From positions 434,001 to 498,000 of the forward strand of contig JACDTU010000001.1 in the NCBI GenBank assembly GCA_022376465.1: a DNA stretch of 64,000 nucleotides, given 5' to 3'. The notes under the pieces are model-generated. The model was not told where the DNA came from. It saw only the letters and a list, made by a program, of their open reading frames with translations, and searched no databases. Below are positions 19,815 through 30,627 of this stretch, piece by piece (the stretch's first letter is position 1; each line of letters begins with the position of its first letter). This DNA is from Cubamyces lactineus. Its lineage: Eukaryota > Basidiomycota > Agaricomycetes > Polyporales > Polyporaceae. A program made the position numbers and the translations under genes.

Positions 19815-22593
19815 ATGCAATATACTGCCTGTGCTGTCACCACTTCAGGCAATCATCCTTGTTCAACCATGCGCGATGAAGAAGACATCGAGTACTGGTG
19901 TGCATTTGAAGCCGACTTTGATGACAACACTATCGACTTTGACAATGACCTCGAGCTTTTGTCCTTGGACTCAGAACCCCTCCCCTTTGTGCCAGTGGTG
20001 CAAACCCATGCTGCATTGAACGCCTCCTCCTCTTTCTATGAGGGCTATACTGCTCGCCTGCGTGATTCTCTTCCTCGTGATGGAAGATCACTTCGAGGCC
20101 GAGTTGTAGCTGTCTTAGAAAGCATCCGTCACCAGGGTCTCAACTTGGAGCTTTTTTTTGATGCACTTTTCTGGGGCGACAACGAGTGCACTACCGATAC
20201 AACTATCCAGTATGAACGAAAGGTCTTCATGCGAAGTCCGACGCTGCTCAGGGTCCTCAGTCATTGGTGGGATCCCCCTACCTCAAAGAGTGCTGGCGGT
20301 GGGGAGGCGATGGACAAATTTGTCCTTGCCTGTGCAGGTAAACTACTGGAGAACGAGATGGAGGACATCGCATTGCAGTTCTGCCCGCCTCCAGACATTT
20401 TGTCTAAGGAGAAACTCACCGGAGTTAACTTCCGGGAGGTGGGATGTGCCTTGCAGAGTACAGGTGCACCACGTCTATGGTCAATACTACAGAGACTTGC
20501 TTGGAGCCCACGGCAGCAGAAGGAGAACACCGTGAAGAATCCATTCCATGTAAGCTAATACTTTGAATCGAGCAGAGCAGCTGTTGACAGCATACCAGGT
20601 GATTCTTACCATCATCTTGATGCTCTCATATACACGTTCACATCAGTCCTGCATTCTCACAATAGTCTGGTCAATCTACCTAAAGGCTTGCGGTCTGTCC
20701 GCTCGATCTTTCGATGCACTACATGCGCTTGGCTTTACCATGAGCCAGAAATGGTCATACAATGCCTATACAACAATCTCCAAAACTGAGTAGGCAACAA
20801 CTCGGAGGTTGATACAAGACCGCTCCCATTTTGGCTCTCACGACAACCTCAACTTTCCCCAACGCGTCTTCTCCCAGCGTATCAGCAATCTCAGCATGTT
20901 CATAAACGCATCTGCAGCGACGATCTACATCTTACCTAAAGAGGCCTTCCTTCCACCAGATATATCTGAGAAGGTCAAGGCACAGCGCCGTGAGGCGGCG
21001 TTGAACCCCCTATCCCTTGAGGACGTCTACACAAGAACGGACACATTCTCACGAGTAGATGCTCAAGCATGCCACCGAATCCTTCGCTTCCTGCTCGACT
21101 CGCCCGCTTTCAAGGACTATCCCCACCACAACAGTGCTCTCTTTGATCCTCCACCCCCTGTCGACCTACTGCCTTGCGGCCCGGAGCACATCACTGAACA
21201 ACGGATTCTCGCAACGGTCGAGGTCGACGAGAGCAGCTACGATGGCACTGACCAACTCTGTAACAACATCTGGCTCGAGCAAATGGGACTGGGCTCTGAT
21301 GAGTGAGGCCAAGCAGAGACTTGGCGAAGACAGTCTCCTCGTCTGGGTGGGCGACCAGCTCACGGTCGATTGGATCCGCGGACTCACACGCTATCGACAC
21401 GATGATGCAAACTCCTTTGAGCGGATGGAATGGCTTGAGCCCGTCTTTGGATGGTTTCATGCACTCATGGCTTACGCAAACTCGCTACACAATCAGTACC
21501 TCGGGACTTCAGCAGGTATCGGCCTCCGTAAAGCCTTCGAGAAGCTAGGTCGCAAGGGCTTGATGAAGACGGAGACAAAAGGGATATTCTGGCACAACCT
21601 AGACAAAGCTCTCTGGCATGTCGGTGAAGCGAACTTCCTTGCGCTATGGATGACCGTCAGCGGCGTGGACAATCTCGAAGATCTCACTGCTCGGAGCCCC
21701 GAAGAATTGATGGACCTGCTTGAACGCATTTTCTCACAGCATGTATCACGCGCAGCCCAAGCTGAGATGGAAAATGCTCCCTCTGGACAGCGCAACGAGG
21801 TCCGGCGACAAATGGCAATGTTCAGTGCAGACTTGCTTGGGTACTTCGACCTCCGTGAAGCCATGCAGGTCGGTGATGTCGGGCGGATGGAAGACCTATT
21901 ACCCACCATGCTGTTCCGCTTCGCCGGCGGTGGTAGCTTCAAGTATGCCACGGAGGTCCTCGAGCTATTGCATAAGCTGCAAAGCGAGTGGCCCCCAGAG
22001 TTACGGTCAGTTTTAGATTCATCTACAGAGCGTCTTGGCGACTTACCATTTTATAGCGTATACATCCGACGCTACTGCTGGCTCGTCAACTTCACAGGTA
22101 CAAGAGCAGGCTTCTTGGCTGTAGACATGGCACAGGAGCATAATATTAAGGATATAAAGGTCAGCATAGGGACCCATTATCAGTGGTGAAGGAGTACTTA
22201 CATCTGCCAACTCAGGTGACTTGGCGCTCTTTCGGCCCTGGAGCAACGTTTTCGTACATCCAGAAGGTGTCTCCCGCAATCCCTGTGCTGCGAGCGGTCA
22301 AAGCCAATATTGCATCACAATTCCCATCGGTACAAGCACGCGGCACTCACCACGGGACACCTTCAAAGGACGATGACGTTGCTCAGATTGCTGCTATGTA
22401 TCGCGCCGCTAACGTCCATGGCACTGAGCCCGGACAAGGTCCGCTCAGTGCACTAGCTGATAGAGCTGAAGGTGTCATCACTATGGGAGCAATCAAGCTC
22501 GCGAGCGATGGCGTGTATGACCGCTGGTGGAACGACCAGTCGTTTTCACGCACAACAACCGAAATCCATGCAGTACCTAATGTACAAACGTGA
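19815..22593 (+). pseudogene. DUF6589-type protein gene
   Basis: This encodes a large protein of the fungal DUF6589 type, whose function is unknown. Recognisable boxes in order: FFDALFWGDNECTTD; WSIYLKACGLSARSFDALHA; SHDNLNFPQRVFSQR; LFDPPPPVDLLPCGPEH; the strongly conserved WVGDQLTVDWIRGLTRYRHDD; VFGWFHALMAYANSLHNQYL; and QEHNIKDIK followed by VSPAIPVLRAVKANI. Introns: 20550-20598 (GTAAGC...CCAG) and 22160-22215 (GTCAGC...CTCAG) both keep the frame; a third may lie near 22009-22060. Breaks: TAG at 20791-20793, and a tandem TGAG duplication at 21300-21307 that shifts the frame just before the GDQLT box. The start is uncertain (first ATG in frame 19815, another at 19869). It converges on a RecQ-like helicase. 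Confidence 0.8.
20550..20598 (+). other. intron in the DUF6589-type gene
   Basis: 49 nt, GTAAGC donor, TTGAC branch-like motif, ACCAG acceptor. Removal joins ...NPFH to VILTIIL in the family-expected frame. Confidence 0.7.
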
Positions 22594-22599
22594 ATCTAC

Positions 22600-23100
22600 C
22601 ATTGTATCTGTAGCAAATTAGTATAAAGTCGCGTGGGCATTGGCAATGCAAATGTACCACCCTCGGTTTCACAGGTGCTCCTGTCCGACTTTCCTTCAGA
22701 ATATACAGATCCTCTCTGACCAGAGACCCCGGGCCCATACAAATGTTCATTGATTGAGAGGATGGCGATGTCAAAGGTGGATTTGCTATCAGATGCATGT
22801 CAGGTCAACAGGTGCAGATGTAGAGGCTGATAACAGTACTCACAAGTAGATGAGAACTGTGCGTTGTGGGCACTGTTCGTCCAGGGCACACCACGCGCAC
22901 GGGACTCTGCTATATAGGTGGGAAGGGCAGTTGGAGAGGTGTAGCCAGCAGGCGTGGGCATAGAAAATGAGCCTGATAGAGTCGGACGTCCGGGTGTTGG
23001 CTCGGTCCGTAGCATAGGCGATGTAGAATTGTAGGTTGCAGGGGCACTAGTTGTTGGCGAGATGAGACGAGGTGACGGACTTCTTCTACAAGGTCGTGGC
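22600..23100 (-). other. region between the convergent genes
   Basis: Minus-strand frames 22800-23015 and 22910-23260 are Pro/Thr/Arg-rich and may be the low-complexity C-terminal tail of the helicase. Nothing here matches a known domain. The DUF6589 frame stops at 22591-22593 on the other strand. Confidence 0.35.
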
Positions 23101-23111
23101 CATGGTCGTGG

Positions 23112-25140
23112 TCACGGTTGTAAAGGTTGAGCGTGAGCTGGCATCTTCGGAGTGCCAGCGGACGGCGCTTGCATTGCACCGGCAGGCGTAATGGGCACCC
23201 ATGCTTCCATACCGTCGACGGCGACCCATTCCGGCTGATTCTCCTTGTTGTCGCCCTCACGTCGACATCTCTTGCTCGCTAACAATGGTGCAGTCTGTAC
23301 CTTTCGCTTCGGATTTGAGATGGCTGCCTTTGTACCGTCGCTGGTGCCTGTTGTCGCCTTGGCTAGTCCTTCCATCGCTGCTTGTCGAAGCGACAAATTG
23401 AGCTGCTTGCGGCTGGAGACGCATCGCTCAAGCCTTCTGAATGACCAGAAGACATATCAGCAGGCCTGGAGTCACCAGCTGAAGGTGCCATCGAGGAAGA
23501 GGTCAAAGACGAAGGGGCATCGGTAGGCCGTCGGATGCAATTGTCACAGCAATCGCCCGTGGGAGCTGATAACCCGTTTAGCAGATGCCTTTGGGACGCA
23601 ATTCGATTCACGAAAATGTACGTACCTATGCGTCTCGGTGGGTTATCAAAGTACTCATCAGCGACATCTTGGTGGCATCGTCCCGGCAGCACTTCGACCC
23701 ATGCACGAAGTCCAGATTCAATCTCCTTCTTGTACACGATTGGATCGCCCTCTTGACGTTTCTTCTTGCCCATTTCCTGAAATACTGACCGCTGGATGAG
23801 GAGAGTTGCACGTGCTTGTAGACCAGGCTGGCGTCCAGCACGTCCGGCACGTTGGAACCATACTGACAAAGACTCCGGCGCCATGAACTGCACGACATGT
23901 GCAATATCAGGTATGTCGCATCCCTAGTACCTAAGTCAGCTCGCCAGCTATTTTTACAGTCGTACTGCACACCATTCCGGCAGCCTCGATCGCGAAGACC
24001 ATATCAACCTGACCATGCGTGAACTCATGCATGACAAGTTGTTTTGCTAGTTCCCCTCGGCGAGCATTGTAGCATTTGACCCGATTGCGCAGGACGCCCG
24101 GAACGCGTTCTTGGAACCATCGGCATGCCTTCATAGGTAGGAGGATGTCGTCAAAGAATATCATAGTTTTTGGGAGACGCGTCAACGCCTCGGGAGCGAG
24201 GGGAATCAGGAATGCCAATGCCTCGAGGTCCGACTTCCCTGCACACATGTGACGGACCTCCCAACTGATCTTTGGCCGGTCATTCCCGAGATTCAGAGTG
24301 AACGTCGAGGTTGGCTCCATCTGCAGGGTACTCAGCCCCTTCGCAAAAACGGGCGGGGGCATGGTGACGTCATCTGAACAGATGTGTGCATGTCCAAGAG
24401 CGCGCGGAGCACCTCTAGCACACTATATTCCGGGCGAAAATCGCCTCCCCACTGAGATATACAATGCGCCTTGTCCACAATGAAGCCGAGGATCTTTCTT
24501 GTAAACTTTGGGTCCTTGAACAACGCTCGTATGGAGCTGTCTTCACCCACCAATAGCTTTGGCCCTGTGACAATGAGCGAATGCTTGCCGCGCGCGACTT
24601 CCTGGACGCGCACTATCAGATCATTCCCAGCAGAAATTACTATCAGTATTACCCTCAAAAGGTCTGGTGTACAGGTCGTTCCATTCAAGGCCACCGTGCT
24701 GATGCCCATCTTATAGAACTGTTGTGCCTAGCTTCCTTCAGTATAACAAGTATTGTGAGTGACTATGCTCTCACTTGGTCCACTTCGAGGGCATTCAACA
24801 GCGACACAACTATGATAATCCTCCCCTTCGATTCAGGTACAAACAGGGGGAGTACAAACGGCAAGGTTTTCCCCCACCCTGTTCCTGCGATGCTTGCTGC
24901 GTCAAGGCCGAGTAGCATACACTCAGCAAGGTCGAGCTGCTCTGAACGCAGAGACAGGCCAACACGCTTCCGGCATTCTTCCACCATGACTTGCCGTGAG
25001 CGTGCAGTATCATACTGTCGTTTGTATTTGGCCTTGATGCGCGCAGCCTGGAGCAGGTTGTATGACCGTGTTCGCACTTCTTGATGGTGTTCTTCGTGAG
25101 ATGAGCACGACAGTCCACCGTCAGTTGACATTTCCGCCAC
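23112..25140 (-). pseudogene. RecQ-like DEAH-box DNA helicase gene
   Basis: Superfamily-2 helicase of the RecQ type: it would unwind DNA using ATP. Seen from the ATG at 25140: RSEQLDLAECMLLGLDA (Q-motif region), Walker A GTGWGKTLPFVLPL, an intron 24719-24774, ALNGTTCTPDLLR, motif II VDKAHCISQWGGDFRPEYS (normally DEAH; Glu is Lys here), KTMIFFDDI (motif IV region), QRAGRAGR (motif VI) and a Cys-rich RecQ zinc region (CHQDVADEYFDNP...CCDNC). Motif VI continues after a second small intron near 23923-23971, which joins AAGM to GCDIPDIAHVVQFMAPES. A frameshift near 24360 separates motif II from the next exon, and the DEAH change would abolish hydrolysis, so this copy is dead. A Ser/Pro-rich tail follows to about 23112. 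Confidence 0.85.
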
Positions 25141-25341
25141 CAGATAGATAGAGCAATAGCATCAAGTCAATAAAGCATAGAAGAAGACTATGTTGCCATA
25201 GACTGACTGAGCGCGCATGAGGAAATCGCTTTCGCTCAGACTCGCCACTTCTCGCAGATACAAGTGCGACCTCGGCTTATGAAAAGATGATTACTCTGCA
25301 TGACAAACTGTGATGACATTCAGCCATTCCTGCGACCCCCC

Positions 25342-25421
25342 GTCACGATGGTCGATTTTGGGCCCGAAATGCACCAGACCTTCTGGCAGCACAAAGTTAG
25401 GCGCCAAAAGGGATGGGAACG
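25342..25421 (-). repeat. right inverted repeat of the DUF6589/RecQ unit
   Basis: Reverse complement of the 19622-19707 stretch. It lies about 200 bp upstream of the helicase start codon and contains the outward frame MVDFGPEMHQTFWQ, which ends within about 25 codons. Confidence 0.65.
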
Positions 25422-25840
25422 AGACTAGGAGCCCATGCTGATGAGCTACTTACTTGCAGACGCAAGGGTGGAGTGAACACAGGATAGGAGCGAGGATGAG
25501 GCAGAGGACAGGGAAGTTGAGGATAAGCAGTTGAAAGGTGAGAAGAGAGGGGAGGGTAGTGTTGACCAACTGACCATTTAACCCCTCCCAGGCTTGAATC
25601 ACCTAATGCAGGAGCATGTTGGCACATCTGGCAAACACCTATGGGTCATTCAGTATGTCTGCATTGCCGTCTGGAAGGTCGTTGATCGAGCTCACCCCCT
25701 ACGCCTCTAGGTACAATTCCAGGGCAGCCAGAGATGGGCCACAGACATATAGGGGACCCATGAACAGTCCCCTAATTTCCATTCAGCCTCGAAAAGTGTG
25801 TCCTTGGCATGACCTCAGTGCGCCATGAATTTACTGATCA
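25422..25840. other. no recognisable feature
   Basis: Only short frames. Towards 25560-25840 the minus strand seems to hold a much-decayed tail of the gypsy relic that follows. Confidence 0.3.
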
Positions 25841-28140
25841 CCCATTTGGTTCTTTTTATCCTCTTGCCCGAATACTTGATTGTCCAGCCACCCTGTGAAC
25901 AGCCGATCGTCATTTAGCTCATGGATGCACAAGAGTTATGCATGGAACTCATTGTAGATCTCTCATCTTTTCAGACTTTGCGGGAGATCTATGTGGTACA
26001 ACAAATTGCCAAAGTCTCGAACAACACGGTAAGGCCCTATGTACTTAGGTGCCAGTTTCCGCGCTAACCCTTTTGGTAGGGCTATGTTTTTTGTTGATAG
26101 ATACATGAGGTCTCCTTCCATTGCCGTCAGTTTGCATCACATGTCTGCTTGACACAGGCAGCGATAATGCTATAATGTGCTGCCATAATGGACACCTTCA
26201 TTTTCTGAACATAGATGCGCACCCCGGAATACTCATCTGATCTCACTGAGTCCCAGATCATCGGACGGGGCATTCAGCCAGTATTCAGGAAAAATGGAGC
26301 AAATCCTGTCGACTCTGATCATGCAAGATTAATTGCAAACTCGATTGCAGGCAAGTGTGATACCCAAACATGCTGTGAAGGACCAACACATTGTTGGAGC
26401 ATCTGTGAGATGGTGCAATTTGCTCATTCTGTTGACCTGTCTGACTCAGGATGGTACACACTTGACATGCGCAACTCAACACACATGAGACTATGTAAGT
26501 GTGTCCAGAATGTGCTGGCGAATGGTACATCTTGATCACTAATTATCACCTTTGGCAGCCTGTGGTGTTTGTACATCTCAGAGAAGATCAACTCGGCCAC
26601 ATCATTAGTGTGGTAATTGGTTTGGCTTGGTACCAAGTGGACCATCCCAGTTAGCAAGTTGATTATGGTTGTGACCACATCAAAGCTGCTGTCCCAATTA
26701 CAGGACTCGAATATAGGACCAACAAAGTCCACACTGATCGCCTCCCATGGTGGAGACTGGCAGATGGTTCAGCAGCCCATAGGGCTTCTGATTTGAAGGT
26801 TTGCTTCTCTTACATGTCATGCAGGTTTTGCAGTAGCGCTGAACGTCTGCGGACAGGGTCCCTCAGCAAGTCCAATGTCTTATGTGGTCATAGGTGAGCA
26901 ATTAGAGAGTGTGCATGTGCTATGACAATCTCACACACATTTCTTCCATTTAGATAGGAACACAGAGGAGTTCCCGGCCTCGGTCTTTCAGCAAAATGAG
27001 ACCATCTCGCACTTCAAAGTTCTTCTGGTGCTTTGGGTTAGTGATAATGTTCTGGTAGAATGTATCTTCCTTGTATTGCTCACGGATTTCCAGGTGAATG
27101 CCACCAGCCTGGTTTGCAATGTAATCAACCAAGCGGGCCTGGCCTGTGGTTGACTCATTGGGGCCACCCCCTTGGGAGGAGGTACCGTCCTGCTCGGAAT
27201 CTGGTTCGTGTGGTCATCGGAGAAATGCATGACAGGTCTGTTGGAGGGCTCTAGACCCCTTCGGTCACCCTTGCCCTCCTGCCATTCTGTGGGTGGCAAC
27301 CAGAGGACGACACAGTGGATGTGTTTGGAGAACTCCTTTGCAGTCTCCTTCCAGCCGGTTTCTGCTGGCTCGACATTGCGATGTGGCTGACTACCAACCC
27401 TGGTAGACCCCTTCGCAGTGCTTGCTGCTGCCGTGCTCCCCAATGGCTCTGCCACTGCCTTAATGGCCTTCCGCTGAGCAGTCTACTTGCCCGCAGTAAC
27501 CCGCGGGGTGACCATGGTGCTGATATGCTGTGGGCATGCACACGGCCGCAGTTTGAGCGTAATGCAGTTTCACACTCCAGATCAACCAGAAGAGGGACTG
27601 AGATGGCTTGTGCAGCCATAGCAGTGAGCATGCTGCTTGTGCCATCATAGGCAGCATATTCTGACTCAGCGCATACAGTCCCTGGCATGTGGTTGGAATA
27701 TATCCAGGAGAGGGTGTCTGCGAGTACATTCTCTACCCCCGGTACGTATTCTATCTCAAAATCAGACTCTGTGATCTTTTCTGCCCACTGTGCTTCCCAT
27801 CCTAATAGAAACCATTCCGCTGCTTCAGCAGGTGCAACAGCCCCTTATGGCCTGTGACCCAAGTGAACATACATCCAAGAAGGATAACACAAAGCTGTTG
27901 CATCCCCTCGACAACAGCAAGCATCTCACTTCATGAATTGGGTGATTCATTTGAGCTGATGACAACTTTGCAGAGAAAAATGCAGTGACATGTCCTGTGC
28001 AAAAGTCATCCCGATGTCATCATGAGGGCCATCTGTGACCAGCCAGATGCGTGACATGTCTGGTGAGTAGCTCAGTGGCACAAGTACTAGCTGTCGTAGC
28101 ATCGGCCATTTGTAATGTGACAGGCTTTGTGTTTGCTGTT
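25840..28140 (-). pseudogene. Ty3/gypsy pol relic, family C (RNase H, integrase, C-terminal domain)
   Basis: Minus-strand fragments in the expected order from high to low coordinates: RNase H start RIWLVTDGPHDDIGMTF (28060), RNase H end with FEIEYVPG and a DTLSWIYS box (about 27760-27680), the integrase zinc-domain lead-in YKEDTFYQNIITNPKHQKNF (27080), integrase core MDFVGPIFES, IISDQDVPFASTFW and VYHPESDRSTE (26732-26424), and a C-terminal part YIGPYRVVRDFGN near 26030 followed by LNDDRLFTGWL. Each piece is separated by stops or shifts. Transition-type decay is heavy. No LTRs were recognised. Confidence 0.75.
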
Positions 28141-28399
28141 GTGGGCGCAGCAGTTGCGCCTGTGATATAATGCCCCTTCCGGAGTTTTTGACACATTGGG
28201 ACTTATTAAGGGACAACTTGGCTACTAAATTGTGGTTACTGTTGTTGAACAGGGCTGGCTCGTCCAACATGTGACCAAGGCACTCATTGCGTGTGTATAC
28301 AGCTAATGGCTGGAACACGTGGGCTTGCTGTACAGTGATGCCAAAGTAGGCATACCACCAGGCGACCTGGAATGTGTTGACCCCGGCGACAGAGCCAGG

Positions 28400-28640
28400 G
28401 TAATGAATCATCTCAACCTGGTTCTGAACAGGAGAGCTGCCATTAGCAACTATGTCCAAGAAGTAGTTGGATGATTCCGGAAAGGCTCCTACTATCGTGT
28501 AGGGGCCTATATACTTGGGGATGAGCTTTCATGCTCATCCTTTTGGCATGGTTATACTCTTGGTAGACAAGTATACCTTGTCACTGATGAATGCTCTGTA
28601 GACGGCGAGGAACGAGTGCTCAACATGAGCTGTGTCTATG
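28400..28640 (-). pseudogene. Ty3/gypsy integrase C-terminal fragment, out of order
   Basis: Minus-strand translation gives ISDKVYLSTKSITMPKG, then KLIPKYIGPYTIVGAFPESSNYFLDIVANGSSPVQ, an integrase C-terminal (GPY/F) module. It lies 5' of the RNase H of the family-C relic, whereas integrase should lie 3' of RNase H. It must therefore come from a second copy or a rearrangement. The right boundary abuts the start of the DIRS-like element. Confidence 0.65.
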
Positions 28641-28650
28641 TACAGGCAGT

Positions 28651-28688
28651 GACGGGCGTCAAGAGCATCACTCTTGCTCTCGCCCGTC
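28651..28688 (+). repeat. hairpin at the left edge of the DIRS-like element
   Basis: GACGGGCG (28651-28658) pairs with CGCCCGTC (28681-28688) and AGAGCA (28662-28667) pairs with TGCTCT (28675-28680), a bulged 14-bp stem 96 bp upstream of the gag start. It could be part of a terminal repeat or a structured leader. Confidence 0.5.
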
Positions 28689-28783
28689 GTCAGTTCGGGT
28701 CGTCTAGTCACTCTAGCTTCTTGTGCCCCTCTAGCTTCACATTGATCTGTGCTTCAGCTCATCCCAAATTCTAAGGCTCAGGC

Positions 28784-30627
28784 ATGGTAGATTTGAACAC
28801 AGGAGAAGAGGAAGGATACAGGAATTCTGAGGGGGAAGAGGAAGAGGAGCCACGGAACAATGACAAAGAGGAAGAGGGAGAGAATCCTAAGAGTTCCAGA
28901 TCCCGTAGTCAGTCTAGCAGGCGGTCTAGTCGGACGCAAAGGGACGGCGAGAACGGTCGGGATCGCCACTGGTCGAGTAAGTCGAGTAGCCCCCGCAACC
29001 CGAGCCCCCGCAACCCGAGCCCTCGCACCGGCAGAACTCCATCAGCACCCCCAGGACAACCCAACTTCGCTGGCCCAGTGTTCGCTCGAGTTAGAAAGCT
29101 GCTTGTGAAGAATGGGAAGGCCGAGAACGATGAGGAGGCGGGAGATTTCCTATTGGCAGAGTGGTTGGAGGCAAGGGAGACGGAGCAAGCAAAGGCACGT
29201 AACCCTCACACTAGAGACTCTCCGACTCCACCGCCTGCTCGCAACTCGAACATGGCGGGTGGACAAGGACACTCGAGGGAATGTGACACGGAAGAGGAAC
29301 AAATGGACACCAAAGACAAAGGGAAAGCTAAGACCCTTCCTCCCATCCCTCGAGGCAAACCGGCCCCTCTATCAGTCAGCAAACCGATCACCCCATTCGC
29401 CGTAAACAAGCTTCGCAACAAGCAATACGTCAAGCTGTGGTACTTCACGGAGGAAGGGCTGAATCGCGCGGCAGGCAGCAATTTCAGCTACCCAGACAAC
29501 GTAGTGATGGTATCACACACCGACTCCGCAATACACGTGTCCGTGCCCGCGCCGCCCTCCAAGGACGTTAAGAAGGACGAGGAACTGACTTGGGATCAAG
29601 TCTCCAAAGCACGCACCCTCTTCCTTCAGAACGCGAAGATGTATGGGTGGGGAGACGAACATCTAGAGGTCCTCGCAATCTTCTTCCTCGCCCTCGATGC
29701 CCATCCCATACGGAACGAGGTCAAAGGGAACCAGACAGTCGTCCGGTATCAAGCGCGATATCGTCGACAATGGCATCTGTCCATGGACCAGGGGTCGCCG
29801 TTTGACCTGTCCGTAATCAATGAGGAGGCGCTGCATGCGATCCGTCGAGATATTATTGATGAACGAGCATTAGCAACAATGTGAGTCTTGGTCCCACCTG
29901 AGCCTCCGCACAATGCTCACATTTCCCATATCACATTTCCTTTCTTCTTGCTTTTTGTATGTCTTTCTTCGCGCACGTACACAATCCGGTGTCGGGTTCT
30001 TATTGAACGCCGTCTCGGTCAAATGGGCTCGCGTCTTCGCCCGTCCCTTCCCATCGCGCCGCGACCATCATGCCCCATTTCCCACAATGTGGGCTTGCGT
30101 CCTTCCTCACGCACTCGTCTCTTCCCCCCCCCTCCCCCTGCACGCGAGACCTCCAGACAAACCATGGAAGCCGCATACATTGCATACAGCGCATCGCTGA
30201 AACGACACCCCAGTAGCCCCCCCCCTTTCGCATTGTCACCGAAGAGAGCGAAGGCTTCCGGAGAACGTACCGCGTGGCCCAAGACAACAACACGCCCTAA
30301 AGGAGGCGAGTCTTTTCGAGTGGGCACAGCAACGATCGACTGCGTCATCTGCGCCATCTGTTTGGGCTACCACCCGCCCAGCGAGGTCGCGAAGTGCACT
30401 GCTGTCAAGCTCTGGAACGGCCACCCCTCCCGATGCGCACGGGTGGGGAACAGGATTCAGTCGACATAAGGAGTCGCCATTTGCATCAACTGGCAACGGA
30501 GTATCGGTTGCGCATCCAGGGACCACGACTACCGACACAAGTGCTTGGGCTGCGGAGGAAAGGACCATGGCGCCAGCCGTTGTCCTCTCTCGCAGGCACG
30601 AGCAGCCCCTTACACCGTTACAACTGC
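28784..30627 (+). pseudogene. DIRS-like Gag, two exons, premature stop
   Basis: Exon 1 (28784-29880) starts MVDLNTGEEEGYRNSEGEEE and has an acidic then Arg/Ser-rich N-terminus with an RNPSPRNPSPR repeat, followed by a folded region (YVKLWYFTEEGLNRAAG, ILAIFFLALDAHPIRNE-like). A donor AT|GTGAGT at 29881 and acceptor CTCCAG at 30156 (276 nt) keep the frame into exon 2, which has an unusual Cys/His cluster (DCVICAICLGYHPPSEVAKC, then GHPSRC) and a classical CCHC knuckle KCLGCGGKDHGASRCP near 30550-30590. TAA at 30467-30469 lies between the clusters, in frame, and probably arose from CAA. The last part overlaps the RT ORF start. Expected role: particle and RNA-binding protein. Confidence 0.65.

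Larger units (their letters stand above)
19622..25421. mobile_element. candidate mobile unit: DUF6589 gene and RecQ-like helicase between inverted repeats
   Basis: A stretch of about 85 bp at 19622-19707 is repeated as its reverse complement at 25342-25421. The strongest part is AGAAGGTCTGGTGCATTTCG and AATCGACCATCGTGAC; the outer part shows CGTTCCCA and GCGCC with small gaps. Between them lie two convergent genes, a DUF6589-type gene on plus and a RecQ-like helicase on minus, with their 3' ends only a few hundred bp apart. I could not identify a target duplication. The repeats could instead be duplicated gene starts (see the outward frame MVDF...EMHQTF). The unit as present is inactive because both genes are broken. 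Confidence 0.5.
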
